Assembly: GCA_022113835.1 (NCBI GenBank) | Contig: JAILWY010000009.1 | Location: forward strand, 16,840,001-16,904,000 | Reading direction: 5' to 3' | From: Atopsyche davidsoni | Lineage: Eukaryota; Arthropoda; Insecta; Trichoptera; Hydrobiosidae | DNA: 64,000 nucleotides | Shown here: piece by piece, positions 50,498-63,000 of the stretch | Layout: each line of letters starts with the position of its first letter | Numbering within the stretch: the stretch's first letter is position 1 | Translations under genes and position numbers: made by a program | Notes under the pieces: generated by a model | Told to the model about the DNA's origin: nothing | What the model saw: the letters and a program-made list of their open reading frames with translations, nothing else | The model's database searches: none

Positions 50498-52003
50498 CTT
50501 TCCCGTGGGTGTCGGGTCTCACTTCTGCATGACAAAATGAAAAAGGATATAGAGATGGTGCCGCTGCGGTATGCTAAAAACACTTAATCATGGTTTGGAA
50601 CTCTTTTCTCAATAATAGGTATACAGCACTAGCTAACTTTTGGGATTGGGATAAAATCAGCTTACTCTGAATTGCGTACTTTGTAGTACTAAAGCTCTTT
50701 CTGGTTTCATTCTACTGCTAAATTTATATCTTCAATTAACACCCTTGATCTTTCACTACCTGCTTAGATATTGAAATATCTTTATTTCTGTAACTATGGA
50801 TCTACCGCTATATTTTTTTTAATAACTTTCTCTCTAATGATTCTTTTCTTTTTTACTTTTTACACTTGTGTTTGTTTTTAGTATCAAATTAAGAGACACG
50901 ATAACTTTTATAAACTATTTTACAAAATATTAAGAAATTTAGTTTTATTCAGTAATAATACGGCTCACGTTCACGTCTCATGGACTCTAAATCATATAGG
51001 TGCAACCGTGTCATTACTAGGAATTCAATTCCATTATAAATATATATCTTCTGTAAAACAAATATCAAATGCTGCTATATATAAACTTGAATGCATTATA
51101 CATACACCTTTAACAGCTTAATTCATAAAACTTGACTTAACGTCTTATGGTGAACTAGGGGAATGCTATCAAGTTTATAAGGCAATTTATTAAACACCTT
51201 GTGCAAAACAAAACTCTAAGAGTTCACAATGCCTATCCAAGATATTTTTTTATTAAACTATAATGGATTAGAATTCATTGAGTAATATAACTGAAAATTT
51301 GATATATTTCAAGACAAATGAAAAACATTACTATTTGGGAACAGAATGGATATTTTTAAAGCTCTTTAAGAGCTTCTATACGATTATGTTTTATCTCACC
51401 TGTTTTAAAAATGCACACTTACTAATATACATGTATAGAGACAATAATACTATGATATACTTAACCAAAATATCTAATCTTTAGTGATGGAACAATAACA
51501 CAAAGAACATATTTTTGAAAACCTTTGAAATTTACAGTATTTTATAATATTTTATTATATTATGTATTCTGTTTTTACTGCCATTTTAAACATTCCTACT
51601 CGGTATTTATACATTTAATATTAAAATGTTAGCAAAGTCAAAAGGAACTTCTAAAATTATTTCATTGCATTTAGTTTTAATATGATATATTAGTGATTAT
51701 GTTCCTATGTGACATCATGATATTACCACCTCGATATCTATGAGCTTTTTAAATACAGCGAACACTATATTGACGGATAAACATAATTATCTCCGAGTCA
51801 TATTAATAAAGAGGTAGATTGAAAAATCTTACAAACATATTTAGAAACCAGGATGAACTATTATGACCGTTCAAGTTGCAAAATCTCTCACATCGAGGTG
51901 GTAGTAAGTGATCTTGGTATCCTATAATATTGATTAAATGGAATTTTTGTTACTTTATATCGAACCAAAATAATTTAACGACTGTAAACAAATACTTTTT
52001 TAA

Positions 52004-52178
52004 CCCATTGAGTATACAGTTTGTAACTAGTAAAAAAGATATTCTGTATAGAATTGATAAGTAATTTTTTTCTTTTGGGACACAATTTATTTACTATTTA
52101 TCCATTTTAACACACAATAATTTTATAACCAATCAAAAAAATTAACAATGTTGCACAAATGGATAAAAAGCCAATGGG
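52004..52178. mobile_element. piggyBac-type MITE with TTAA target duplications
   Basis: The 175-bp element begins CCCATTG and ends CAATGGG, flanked by TTAA at 52000-52003 and 52179-52182. CCC..GGG ends and TTAA are the piggyBac hallmark. A second inner inverted pair (tatccattt and aaatggata) adds to the terminal structure. It has no coding capacity and lies 2.5 kb after the FLVCR stop. Confidence 0.7.
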
Positions 52179-55100
52179 TTAAAATCAATTATATAAGATA
52201 TGATTTGTGTGATTTTTTTTAAACATTTAAAAGTGGTGTATTATAATTTTCTTTTTGTGATAATAGTTTTTAGGAGAAAGGAAATAAGTATTTTAGCTCT
52301 TATTGTTTCAAACGCTTTTCTTTTTGAGACTTTTGTAAAGTGTTTTCAGCGGTGTTTTATTTGTAGAATATAGTTTTATGTCTTGTTTGTTATATCTTAA
52401 ATCAGCATATTTTGCAAGAAAGTAAAACCATGTGTTAATATTTTATAATAAATTGTCTTAAATCAAGTAAATACAAAATATATTTCAGATTACGATGAAT
52501 AATTCAAAGCAAAGTGTAATTCTAACTGTATATTATTTTTAACCATTCATTATTCTTCAAGATTCACTAAGTAATAGTTTTTATATCACTTCAGAGGATC
52601 TCTTATCCTAAAACATTAATTTAGAAACATTATTTTAGTTTATAAAATAATAAAAAGCCTAACAAAGTCGCTTTTTAGAAGAAAGTACTTTAGAATCTCT
52701 TCCAGTAATTTTATAGAATATAGAATGTGATAATTAATGTTGGTAGCTTATTTTAATCTATGAAAAGACATTCAGAATGCTAACTTGTTACATAGACTTA
52801 ATATTCTTAATAAAAATCTAAACATATTAGATGTTAAATGTGCCATGGACAAATAATATTCCACTAATGGAAACTAGAAGATTTTAAACCTTAAAATGTT
52901 TTTGATATTACAATTTGATTATTATCTAATCTATGAAACAGATTCGCTATATGATCCGATGCAAAATGCGGCTGAGTAAAAATTTACACAGCAGCCGGTA
53001 AATTCAATTTACAAAAAAAAAACCTTTACTAACATATTGTGTACTTCACACACCTTTTAACTCAAAACTGTTACTGCATAATGTAAGTTTCTCTATCAGA
53101 TGTCTCTTGTTGGAGTGAATGTAAAGTTTATGTATTGTTAGTTACATTATTTGTTAAACAGAATTTTAAAAAGTTGGCATAAAAATCTCTCCAAGAGAAT
53201 TGAAAGTATAATGACAATAAAATGACTCAGATATATTATATTTATAGATGAATGAAAAATATATTATGTATTTTAAAATATTAACTTGAAAACAAAATGG
53301 ATTTTTATAAATGTAAAATTCGCATAGATAACGTGTATTTACTTGTATGTAGAAAATAACACTTCAAAAGACGAATTATGATTAAACTAAATCACTGTAT
53401 TAGTGAGGTATGTACAAGTTGCCAAAGATAAATATATGTTTTAATATATGAGATAATATTCAACTGTTTGTTATGTAAATTCCCTCTTACTTGAATATTA
53501 TATGTAATGTCTGTTTCAATCAATGCAAATCTAACTAACTAACTACATAGCTTCTGATCATGATACTAGGAAATCTTATTTATTGAGTAGCGAGAGTATG
53601 AGGTTGAGTACCATTTTTAAGACAACTGCGAGGTAGTTATAATACAAATTTGTACCAAATTATAAACAGTGGTCTCAAGATAAGCAAAAAATATATATGA
53701 GCTATCTAAAAATTAAAAATTAGCATATGAGTTGGACTTATAAAGCAGTTGCTTCTAGTTTACTGATGCAGATTTTGGTCGCTCCCGGCAAGAGTATTTA
53801 TTGTAAATGCCAAAGCTGTATTTTTCAGAAACAATTAATCAACACATTAAAAAGGTATTTTATGCCTAAAAGATAGTAATTTACAACTGATGGTAACTAG
53901 CAGAATGTAAAATAAATATTCACGCACAAACCTTATAATGAAATTGACAGAATTTGTTTTAAAAACACTTGCCAGGAGCAGTCCGTATAAAAAAATTAGG
54001 ACAATCAGAGACCAGTTGTAAACTTGGTATAATCTTTATTAGTATGAGGGTTAGAGTTCAAAGTACTAGGGGGTTGTGAAAAACCTATGTATGTCTATTG
54101 GCAATCAAAACCTGCTCTCAGAGGATATTATTTTACTAACCTATTTTCTTATGCTATCTATGTAAATTAGAAACTCCATCCACTTATTCATATTTCTCAT
54201 GCCATATTATTAACAATAGAGATATTAAAACATTGATTTTAGGAAAAAAATATTACACCCAACTTTAGTAATGCACAGGGCTTAGTTTACTGAATATAAA
54301 ATATGTACAATGGTTTTGGTAAATATGAAAGAATATATGTATTAATTAATTGTAACAGAAAAACTTCTTTAGAAAACATTTTCCTTGTATTTTTTAAGAT
54401 ACCAATTTTAGATCAGCTTTTCTGAGTTGCAAAGTGTGACAATATTCTAATGCTTCTATTAATATATTTGTGAATCTTGTAAGCACCAAAACAAATTATT
54501 TATGTACGTAATGACCGCTTAATAATAAAAAAATGTGTATTTAAAAAAGTCAGTTATAATGTAAATAGTTATTATTCAACACGGGACGTCTGGAAGACAT
54601 ATATTATGTACGTAAAAATTTAGGAATCCTGAAGCTAAAAACTGATTTTTCCAATGAATTCAATAAGGGCTTATTATAAATCTTCATGACAAAAAAACTA
54701 GACCTAAACCCATTTTATTTGTCAAAGTAGAATTAAAAATATACTACACATTTTAACTAAAAATTATTCAATGTATTTTTGTGGAGAAAGTATTTGCAGC
54801 TTTCAATTTGATTGAGCTGATTCAAGGACTACATTGACAATAATAAAAAATATTCATATATTTACAAATTGTACACAATGTATTTAATGCTTTTGAATTC
54901 TTATTACTACGAGAGAAATTGATAATATATAAAGTATTTATTAAATCTTTTGATGTCAAGACAATAATCCTATTTGTAGTATATGTTTAGGAATAACGCA
55001 GAACTATGTTTCATGTTGAATAAAATGTAGTTAAAAATAAAAACAATAAAGTATGATAAAGCATGTTTTATTCTACAAGTCACAAATCCACTGTATCACA

Positions 55101-55822
55101 TTAGAAAATCCATGACTATTAGTAATTAAGCTTTGCGCACTTGAAGTTGACTGATTGCAGATTAAAAATTTAAATGCAGAAAACAAAGGTAAGGAGATTT
55201 ATCAATTAAAATAAAAACCGCAAATAACATTTCCATTATTTTGCAGAGATGAAATATGTATGAATAATTTTCAAAAATTTATTAACTTCTCTTTTGGATT
55301 TATTCATTGCTTTATTTTTATTAAATATTCTCTCGGCTGAATTTAGTTGTTAATTGTATAATATTATGTGTGCCCACTAATAAAAGTGGGTATCGCAGTG
55401 AACTTGAGTTAGACATACCCTCATTTCTGCAAATAATAAATATATTAATACTTTTTAAATAGGATTTCACTTACCTCAGTGGCCATATATTTTTTTCTAA
55501 TCCGAACTTCTGTAGAGATGGAACGGTCTTACTACAATACACTGTCTATATTATTGACTAGTAAAAAACTAAATAAAAATCATCAACAGCCGTTCACTGG
55601 ATTAATGATGGATATTTTTTTGATTCTTAGAAAATACATTGTTTTACCATTCAATGTTCCTTTCAGAGAAGAAAATTGCAATGAATATATTTAATTCATA
55701 ATATGTCAGAATTATTTCAGGACTTGGATGAATAAGTCATCATAGTTTAACCAATTCTACTTAAAATAATAATATATAAATGGATATAGATCAAAATACA
55801 TCAAAATAGTTGACTTAAAATA

Positions 55823-55828
55823 TTTATT
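55823..55828 (-). terminator. Polyadenylation signal of EXOSC7 (AATAAA)
   Basis: A canonical AATAAA reads on the minus strand 58-64 nt past the EXOSC7 stop codon, the usual position for a short insect 3' UTR. Cleavage is inferred a little further left. Confidence 0.6.
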
Positions 55829-55886
55829 ATAAATTTTATAAACCTGTATTTAAAAAATAAAATTTAAGGATTACATCACTTTTTCA

Positions 55887-55986
55887 TTATTTTAAGAATC
55901 CATAAGGTTCTTTCTTTTTGCTACTTGAGCTTTCTTCTTTTATGAGAGCTTCTCCCAATGCACGGTCAAGATTCAATCCTGCAGTC
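55887..55986 (-). CDS. EXOSC7: EXOSC7 exon 6 with stop codon
   Basis: The acceptor ttttacag precedes 55986. The exon encodes TAGLNLDRALGEALIKEE, a Ser/Lys-rich linker, then PYGFLK and TAA at 55889-55887. The GFL-type end matches EXOSC7. Confidence 0.94.
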
Positions 55987-58071
55987 CTGTAAAATCAAAG
56001 AATTTATTTTCTTAAAATTCAGTATTACTATAATATTTTTAATTAAGTTCTTAAATAAAATCAAAAACTTAATAATTGAAAACTTGGCATAAAACAAACT
56101 AATTTTTTTTAAAACTATAATTTAATTGACATATAACAGGAAATTATTTAGGGCAATAGAGGTATTGCATAGTTATAATGATTGACAGGCAACAATCAAG
56201 AGACCTTAAGATACTTTGAGTATTGTAATCCCATCTGAGAGACTGTTGGTGAGCGGTAAGGGTTATTAAATTAACATAAATCCCATTTTGTAAAAATTCA
56301 TGACATATTTATTATATTTTATTACCATCCTTCTTTGAGCTCTCGTGCCAGTGATACAGGGTGCAAACTTCCGCCTCCGTGGGTCATAATTGTCGTCACT
56401 TTTCCTACTGATGAGGCTCCGTCTACTGTTCCGTAACTTGACGGATTTCCCGTGATTCCCATGACCAATGACACTGGACTACACTTCTCTTCTTCTGCAG
56501 TTGGATCGACAACACACTTTTTGCCGATTCTACATAGAGTTACCTAAAAACAAAGTCATTGTTATAAATTAAATTAAATAAATTGAAAACAATTTTGGAA
56601 TTTATAATGTATCAAAAGGATTGTCAATGCGTAGTTAAAATTTTCATAAAATACATTGAGCTTTCTCAATGCTTTTAAAAATCAAATCATTAATATAATT
56701 CTAAAATTATTAAAATATATTTTCAAATTGATATATCAGACAACAGCATTATACTATTTCATATGCTAGAAATAAAGATGTCATCGTTACAAATGAACTT
56801 GAATTCCCAAAATTTAAACCATCTATTCATAATATTTGAAAAAAAAATTTATAAAGAAAAGTTATTATAGGTTCAAAATTTTTTATCTAAGTTCAAAATA
56901 TATTACTATGAATATTATAAATATACTTTCAGAAGGACTACATATATTAAAGAAACTTATCTGGCCATTTAGAGGGTAAAGACTTTATTAATGATTGACT
57001 TACCAAGAGAGGAGCACTCCCAACATTCAGCCGCACTGAATTGAATAAATCATCAGATAGTTTGAGATCGATGTTGCCTCCGTCCACAACAGCAGCCTCT
57101 ACTTTTGGTATTCTCGTATTAAACAATGCTGCCTTCACAGCAAGAGACACAGCGTCAAATAAATTTCCACCACATTCTAAAATCTGAATAAAAGAGATTC
57201 AGATTACAAACAGCAGTAAGGATGATAAACACTAGCCTAGTTTTATATGCATATTCTATTCATACTATAATTATTACAATAGTTAGATTTTATATCTTTT
57301 AAGTGGATTTTCAGTATACTCGGAGGAATAAGATATTAAACAATGTTTCTCAAACATTGACTGTTAAACATGAAATCTAGAACTGTATTATCGCAGTCTA
57401 GGTTAAAAAAGATCTTAACAGTCTTATCGTCCCTAAATATCTCGTAGTATATATAAAAAAAGATGTTATCGTCATTTTTATTTACCAGTATATCAACAAA
57501 CAGCTTCCAGCAGCGTTTTTCAGCTAAAATACACAGTTGTTTGAGGTCAAAAGCTTGGGGTGATTCATATGCTCTACTGAGACAGTTAGATATTAACGTT
57601 CCCAACTGCTCACCGCCTCGTCCCTCAAACTCAGGCGTAGCATTAGCAGAACTGAAAATATAGACATTTAAGTATAAAAAAAAATATTTTAAGCCGCTTG
57701 TTTGACTAAATTTTTTTAGGAATTATTGATACGCTTACCAATCTACGAAAAATTCTAGCTTTCCTTGATTTCTTTTGTCCAATGTAGGTACATCAATTTC
57801 AGCTTTTACTCCGACAAGAATGTCTGTGTTGGCTAGACGCATCCTCGATGATCCACTAGCATGGCTAACGATATCAGTCTCTAGTTCCATTGGACGATAA
57901 TCTATTCTTGCGCGTCCATCTGACCGATAATCATCCTGTTTCAAATTTTGAGGTTATGTATCATGTTGATGTTATTAGTTTAAGAGTTACCGACAAATTC
58001 AAAGCAAATAATACCTGCACGCCGTGAATAATATAAGTCTTCTCAGCATCACTCAATAATATGCAAGCCAT
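55887..58071 (-). CDS. EXOSC7: Exosome complex component Rrp42 (EXOSC7), complete, six exons
   Basis: A complete gene of 305 codons read on the minus strand: exons 58071-58015, 57935-57739, 57651-57486, 57183-57004, 56543-56326 and 55986-55887 (stop TAA). All introns are GT/AG and phases close. The protein is a non-catalytic RNase PH-fold subunit of the ring of the RNA exosome, which guides RNA for 3'-5' decay and processing in nucleus and cytoplasm. Visible family marks: SDAEKTYIIHGVQ at residues 7-19, SDGR and the ETDIVSHASGSS stretch (about 25-55), ADILVGVKAE-like sequence, EFFVDCSANATPEFEGRGG (about 79-97), VKAALFNTRIP (157-166) and a C-terminal GFL ending as in human EXOSC7 (291 aa). The start at 58071 is the first ATG before this conserved N-terminus. 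It is convergent with FLVCR and divergent from the SLC5 gene. Confidence 0.96.
56326..56543 (-). CDS. EXOSC7: EXOSC7 exon 5
   Basis: The acceptor tttttag precedes 56543. The exon encodes VTLCRIGKKCVVDPTAEEE, then a stretch with SLVMGITGNPSSYGTVDG and the conserved HGGGSLHP turn, and leaves after two bases of a Trp codon at a gtaata donor. Confidence 0.94.
57004..57183 (-). CDS. EXOSC7: EXOSC7 exon 4
   Basis: The acceptor ttattcag precedes 57183. The 60 codons include ILECGGNLFDAVSLAVKAAL and NTRIPKVEAAVVDGG and end SAPLL before gtaagt, all typical of the family. Confidence 0.95.
57486..57651 (-). CDS. EXOSC7: EXOSC7 exon 3
   Basis: The acceptor attttcag precedes 57651. The exon encodes SANATPEFEGRGGEQLGTLI and ends KLFVDIL before gtaaat. 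An ATG inside the exon is not a start because the upstream part is conserved and in frame with exon 2. Confidence 0.95.
57739..57935 (-). CDS. EXOSC7: EXOSC7 exon 2
   Basis: The exon begins after a tttgaaacag acceptor and encodes DDYRSDGRARIDYRPMELET onward to EFFVD, leaving after two bases of a Cys codon (donor gtaagc at 57738). It is the first half of the RNase PH fold. Confidence 0.95.
58015..58071 (-). CDS. EXOSC7: EXOSC7 exon 1 (start codon)
   Basis: ATG at 58071-58069 begins MACILLSDAEKTYIIHGVQ, 19 codons, followed by the donor gtatta reading leftward from 58014. The sequence matches the N-terminus typical of EXOSC7/Rrp42. Confidence 0.94.
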
Positions 58072-59803
58072 TGTTGAAACTTAATTAGAAAACCCTGGCA
58101 ATAAATGGACTTCAAAACAAATCTCGCATGGTACGAGCCGCTAATGTTTTGACGTCTTGGAGTGACCATAGATTCTGATCATTTTAAACCAAAACCTACA
58201 AAATTTATTTTAGCAATTATAAAAACAAGTACCGTGTAGAGGCGGAGGGCTCCTGCTATAATTATGAATATCATATCTTAATGCCAGAGCTTTGAAAGGA
58301 TTATATCATATTTCTATTGGGCAGCAGCAATACGCAGACCTTTCATTCGAATATAAAACTGCGGTGTAGAAGCCCCCCGGGACTACATTATTCTCTTTAA
58401 AAAAACGATAAAGAAATATGTTTGGTGAGATGGGCACCAACCTCCTCTGAGAGAGATATTGAAGCTTGGTATCAACATAACGGTCAGTTTATACAAGAAG
58501 AAACGTCAAGTAGCCAGTATACAAATGTTTGATGATTATTAGGTACACACAAGCACCAATAATAATAAGAATACCCCAATAAATTCACTCAGTTTTCCTC
58601 TTATTTTATTATGTTTCTTGTTGTTTAGTCATCATTTATTTTATTCAACTTTTTTTTCACATATTTTTCCTTAAACAAACTCAATAACGAAAAATCACCT
58701 AAGCCACATGTTGTAAGCCCCACAACTTGCGTCAGAACCAAAGAATAGCTACACACCGTATTGTAAGCATAGCCCTAATAACTATTGTTAAATAACATAA
58801 AAGAAAAATTATAAATTATATAACTTCAATGCCTTTTTCACGTAGTACGGTAGAATTGGCTTATTTATTTTTTAATGACGATGTATTGCACAGTTATAAA
58901 TCGACCACCAAAGCTACGAGCACCTGCAATTTATCTTTCTGCAATCACAGAAGGATAAAGAAAATGTCAATGACAGCGAAAAATAAAAATTGTTACCTGG
59001 CGGTATACAAAAGTTTAGAAAAGGGTTCAAAGAATATCTCAAAAAAAATTACTGAAAAAAGATTCAGAGAAAATTGAAAATATGGCACTAACCGTACCTT
59101 AATACATATTTTTGAATAAAATAATATTGGTAAAAACTAGTAAGAGCTTTATATTTAAACATCGATTTAATATAAATTTTATTCATAATGCACATAATTT
59201 TTTTTAAATCGCATTATAAACACAGATAATACTTTTATATTAACAAATGATACCAGTGGCGGGTCTTTTTACATTCATATTTAATTTTTTATTAAAAATA
59301 TTTTATGAAATTTATGTAATATTGATAAATTTAAAAAGAAGGCATTATTAAGATATTAATAAAATCTTTGTCAGATAAAATAGTTAGAGCCATCTTGAAT
59401 CCACTGTCTACTAAGAATTGTGACAATAATCTAAGAAACGCAATGATTATAAGAATACCACGGAAGAAAGAGAATTCTATGAAAAGAATAAATAAAATCA
59501 GTCTAAAAAGAAAATTGCATTGCGCTGATGACGCAATACCGATGTAAAACTGTCTCGTGGTGACCCGTGGTTAAATTAAAGGACCAATTTACCAATAAAG
59601 AGATTGGGATGCTATTTGCTTAGGGTCCTGATATCACAATGCAATATGCCGGTCTCCCGGTAAGGCCAATTGTCCGTTTGAACGAATCGAGGTTAGGCAC
59701 ACGAGTGTTACGAAAAAAGCGAGTTTCAATGTGATATTGCATCAAAGAGGAACCAGTGTTTTCCTGTGCGTTTTCCTTGCTCGGAGGCAGTGGGCGAAAC
59801 AAC
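58072..59803. promoter_or_regulatory. Divergent intergenic region between EXOSC7 and SLC5-family gene
   Basis: The 1.7 kb between two start codons must hold both promoters unless upstream noncoding exons exist. I see no confident TATA box. The last 230 bp before the SLC5 start are GC-richer and contain two tiny upstream frames: ATG at 59646 (five codons then TAA) and ATG directly followed by TGA at 59729-59734. An 82-codon open frame at 58829-59077 shows no coding character. Confidence 0.5.
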
Positions 59804-60009
59804 ATGGAGGGCTCCGAGGTCCAGCGCCTCAGCAAGACTCTGCAGAAGTTCGGATGGGTGGATTATGTGGTGTTCGTGATAATGCTGGCCCTCAGCGCCT
59901 GTGTGGGGGTGTACTGGGGCTTCTTCAAGAAGCAAACCTCCGAGCAAGACTACCTTATGGGGGGACGCAATATGAAAGTTTTTCCAGTCGCCATGTCTCT
60001 AGTTGCCAG
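59804..60009 (+). CDS. SLC5-family symporter exon 1 (start codon)
   Basis: ATG at 59804 begins MEGSEVQRLS and the exon carries transmembrane helix 1 (FVIMLALSACVGVYWGFF) and YLMGGRNMKVFPVAMSLVA. The donor gtaaat follows at 60010. In-frame sequence upstream lacks an ATG back to the previous stop. Confidence 0.93.
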
Positions 60010-63000
60010 GTAAATTAACAAAAAAACACATTTTTTTTATATACTTATATATAATAATTTTTATTATTATTTATTTAAATGCGTTTTTGTGGTGTTCAAG
60101 TTTTATTTCAGGCATCACGTTATTGGGAGCTCCCACAGAAATGTACATGTACGGGACGCAATACGTTTTTGTTGCTGTGGGAATCATTTCGATGTCTTTC
60201 GTGATGGCAAACGTCTATTTACCTGTATTCCACAATATGGGATTAATATCTAATTATGAGGTATAAGAAACGTGCATAAATTACTTCAATCAATTTTGTA
60301 CATTTAAACATACCAATTTGATTTGTTTTAGTATTTGGAAAAGCGCTTTGACAAGAGTGTGAGACTGTTTGGATCTGCTCTTTTTACCATTGCTCTGGTA
60401 TAATTTTTTTTTGAAACAATAAATATATTTATATATTATGAGATCATAAATAATTTATTTGTTTTCTTATAGATTGCATGGCTTCCGATAGTTATATACG
60501 TACCTGCTTTAGCGTTTAATCAAGGTTAGTAAAATTTAGTTTCAACTGGCATAAATACCCCAAAATTCGACTCTGTGAAAAGTTTATTTTAGCTTGTTAG
60601 GTATTTTATGCACGCGGAATTAACAATTTTGATACGATTTATTACAGTGACCGGAGTAAACGTCCACGTCATCACTCCAATTGTATGTCTCGTGTGCATA
60701 TTCTACACTTGTGTAGTAAGTTAATATATTTTTTTTTATTATACTTGCAAAACTTGTAGCATAACACAAATAAGAAATCTAAGTGGAAAAAACTAAGTAC
60801 CACAAATAATTTATTAAATAACATATTTCACATTTAAAAAAATAATAGATTAGTTAGTTTCCGTTCGGTTGTCGGCTGTGTCGCAAAATGTTTAGGCAGC
60901 TTATCTTGTGCTTTCTCCAGGGTGGCCTCCAAGCCGTGGTATGGACAGACGTCATCCAGATAATGGTCATGTTCGGAGCCATGATTCTGGTGGCGATCAA
61001 GGGGACCATGGACGTGGGAGGATTTTCTATAGTCTGGCAGAGGAATTGGGACAGCGGAAGAATCGAAGGACCAAAGTAAGCCTTAAAAATCTAAAGACAC
61101 AACTCATTCACTAGTTAAAATAAAAATAATTGAATAAATAATCTTATTGTAAATTGTTTCACACGATGCAATGCAATTTGCTTTTTATTAATTTCACAAA
61201 CTTCTCCATGTGAAAATATTAGAGAAAACTTCAAATTAAAAATATTAAAATTCAAACTTCAGATTACTTAATCTGCTTTTATTTTTCGCAAATGTTTTTT
61301 TATTGATTATCCGAACTTACGAATTTTCTTACACCTTGCAAATTTCTGCGAGTTTTTTTTTCATGACACGTTGTTATATTAAATTATCTGATGACAATTT
61401 TTGACGAGTTAGACAGTTTATCAGTTAAACTCAATGTTTCACTTTAACATTAAATGAATAATAAAATATGCAGATAAACGCCTCGTTTGATAGCCAATCA
61501 TGGGGTGTCAGATTTTAATCCTAGTGGAGCAATCAAGCATTTTTTCTTTCAAATCTGTAATATATTACTCCCGAGCTCAAAAAAACCAAGAAATTCATTT
61601 GTACAGGCTATTTAAGTTTATACAGAGGGTTGCCTTGTTTCTAACTTCTAGTAATGAAGGCTCAGATGCATGACTCAAACAGCCTCTTTACGATGGAATT
61701 TTTGTATACAACATGGCGAAACCTGGAGACGTACCTGGAAACCCCAAAACTTACCTGCTCTTTCCAGAGCGATTTGATAGCTTATGTGTTCCTCGTTCAG
61801 AATCTCTGGCCTGATATACTTTTTATTCGTAAGCTTAGTAAAGTAGCAGTTTTGTACCAATGCTGCTTTAGTAGCTGTTTCGGTGTCTTGGATCACCACT
61901 AGTCCGCAGTATTTGGGGACTATTGGTCAGGTCGGCCAGCAAGAATACTAGACACAAGGTCAAGGTCGTCTCAATGAAGACCAGCCGAGTAATCTCCATC
62001 AAGGTGGGAGAGCCGGAGCGCCTTCCTTAATGCGAAAGCGGATTCGTCTATTTTATATGCAAATTCCATAAACAATCTTGACCCATTCATCACGCTGGTT
62101 ATTTTCCATACTATTATTATATTACCGCGTTGCATAATATCTCATTTAAGTTTCAAAACAAAACAATATAAAACGGGGCCTTTGTTACAGTCATATTTTA
62201 TTTTCTTATTTATTTAACACTCCACACACTTGAAGCGACAGGAAATATATCATACACAAGTAACATTTTTTTAGATATCTTAGCGTATTATTGAACAATA
62301 TACTATTATTTTTTTGTAATATTAAATTTAAAAAATTCAAAAATATTATATAAATAAATCCAATAAAATATATAACATTTACATATAATCACGACTAAAC
62401 GTATATCCATGTATTATTTTTCATATTACAGTTTCGATCTTAACCCTCTCACGAGGCACACAGTGTGGGGGTTGGTTATTGGAGGCTTCATGTATTGGCT
62501 ACAAACAAACGCAGTCAATCAGACCATGATGCAGAGGTATCTGGCACTCCCGACCTTGAAAGCTGCAAAATGGTAAAAAAAATATCTCGTCATGGCTATA
62601 ACGAGGAGAATATAAGAAGGATCCCCTAAAATGTTTAAATCAAAAACATCTCACTACTCTATTTCCATTTTCTATAATTGCTAAATTATGTAGCGATTCA
62701 TGAATATTTTATTAATAATTAATATATTTAATGCTATACGTTATTGATATACGCTTTAAATATATTATTGGTGCGCTGAGTGGCGTTCGTATAAGGTGAG
62801 AAGTTAATTTCTTATAATATAGGGTGTCCAAAGAGAGTATCGGGTATTTGTTAGTTCAGTAAAACAAAAACTACCAGTAATCAAGTTTTTTTTATTTTTA
62901 TTGTTGATTATATGAATATCAAATGGAAAATTATTTCAAAAAGATGATGTTATCCAAATGGTGACCGTTACGCTGCTGGCACTCTTCTAATCTGGAACAA

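Larger units (their letters stand above)
49520..55822 (+). other. AT-rich tract after FLVCR stop, probable 3' UTR followed by intergenic DNA
   Basis: No coding sequence is seen for 6.3 kb. Two plausible FLVCR polyadenylation signals occur: AATAAA at 50492-50497 followed by a GT-rich stretch, about 975 nt past the stop, and a pair at about 55036-55050. Which is used cannot be told. A piggyBac-type MITE lies at 52004-52178. Confidence 0.5.

Noticed and set aside
58829..59077. 82-codon open frame between EXOSC7 and the SLC5-family gene
   Set aside because: Low-complexity, AT-driven composition and no family resemblance.
60104..60112. Alternative acceptor ttatttcag for SLC5-family exon 2
   Set aside because: It would remove the conserved FIS residues and break the phase with exon 1; the acceptor ending at 60100 restores SFISGITLLG.
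61654..61902. 82-codon plus-strand open frame in SLC5-family intron 6
   Set aside because: It lies between well defined exons 6 and 7 that join in phase, and it resembles no known protein; retained only as an observation.
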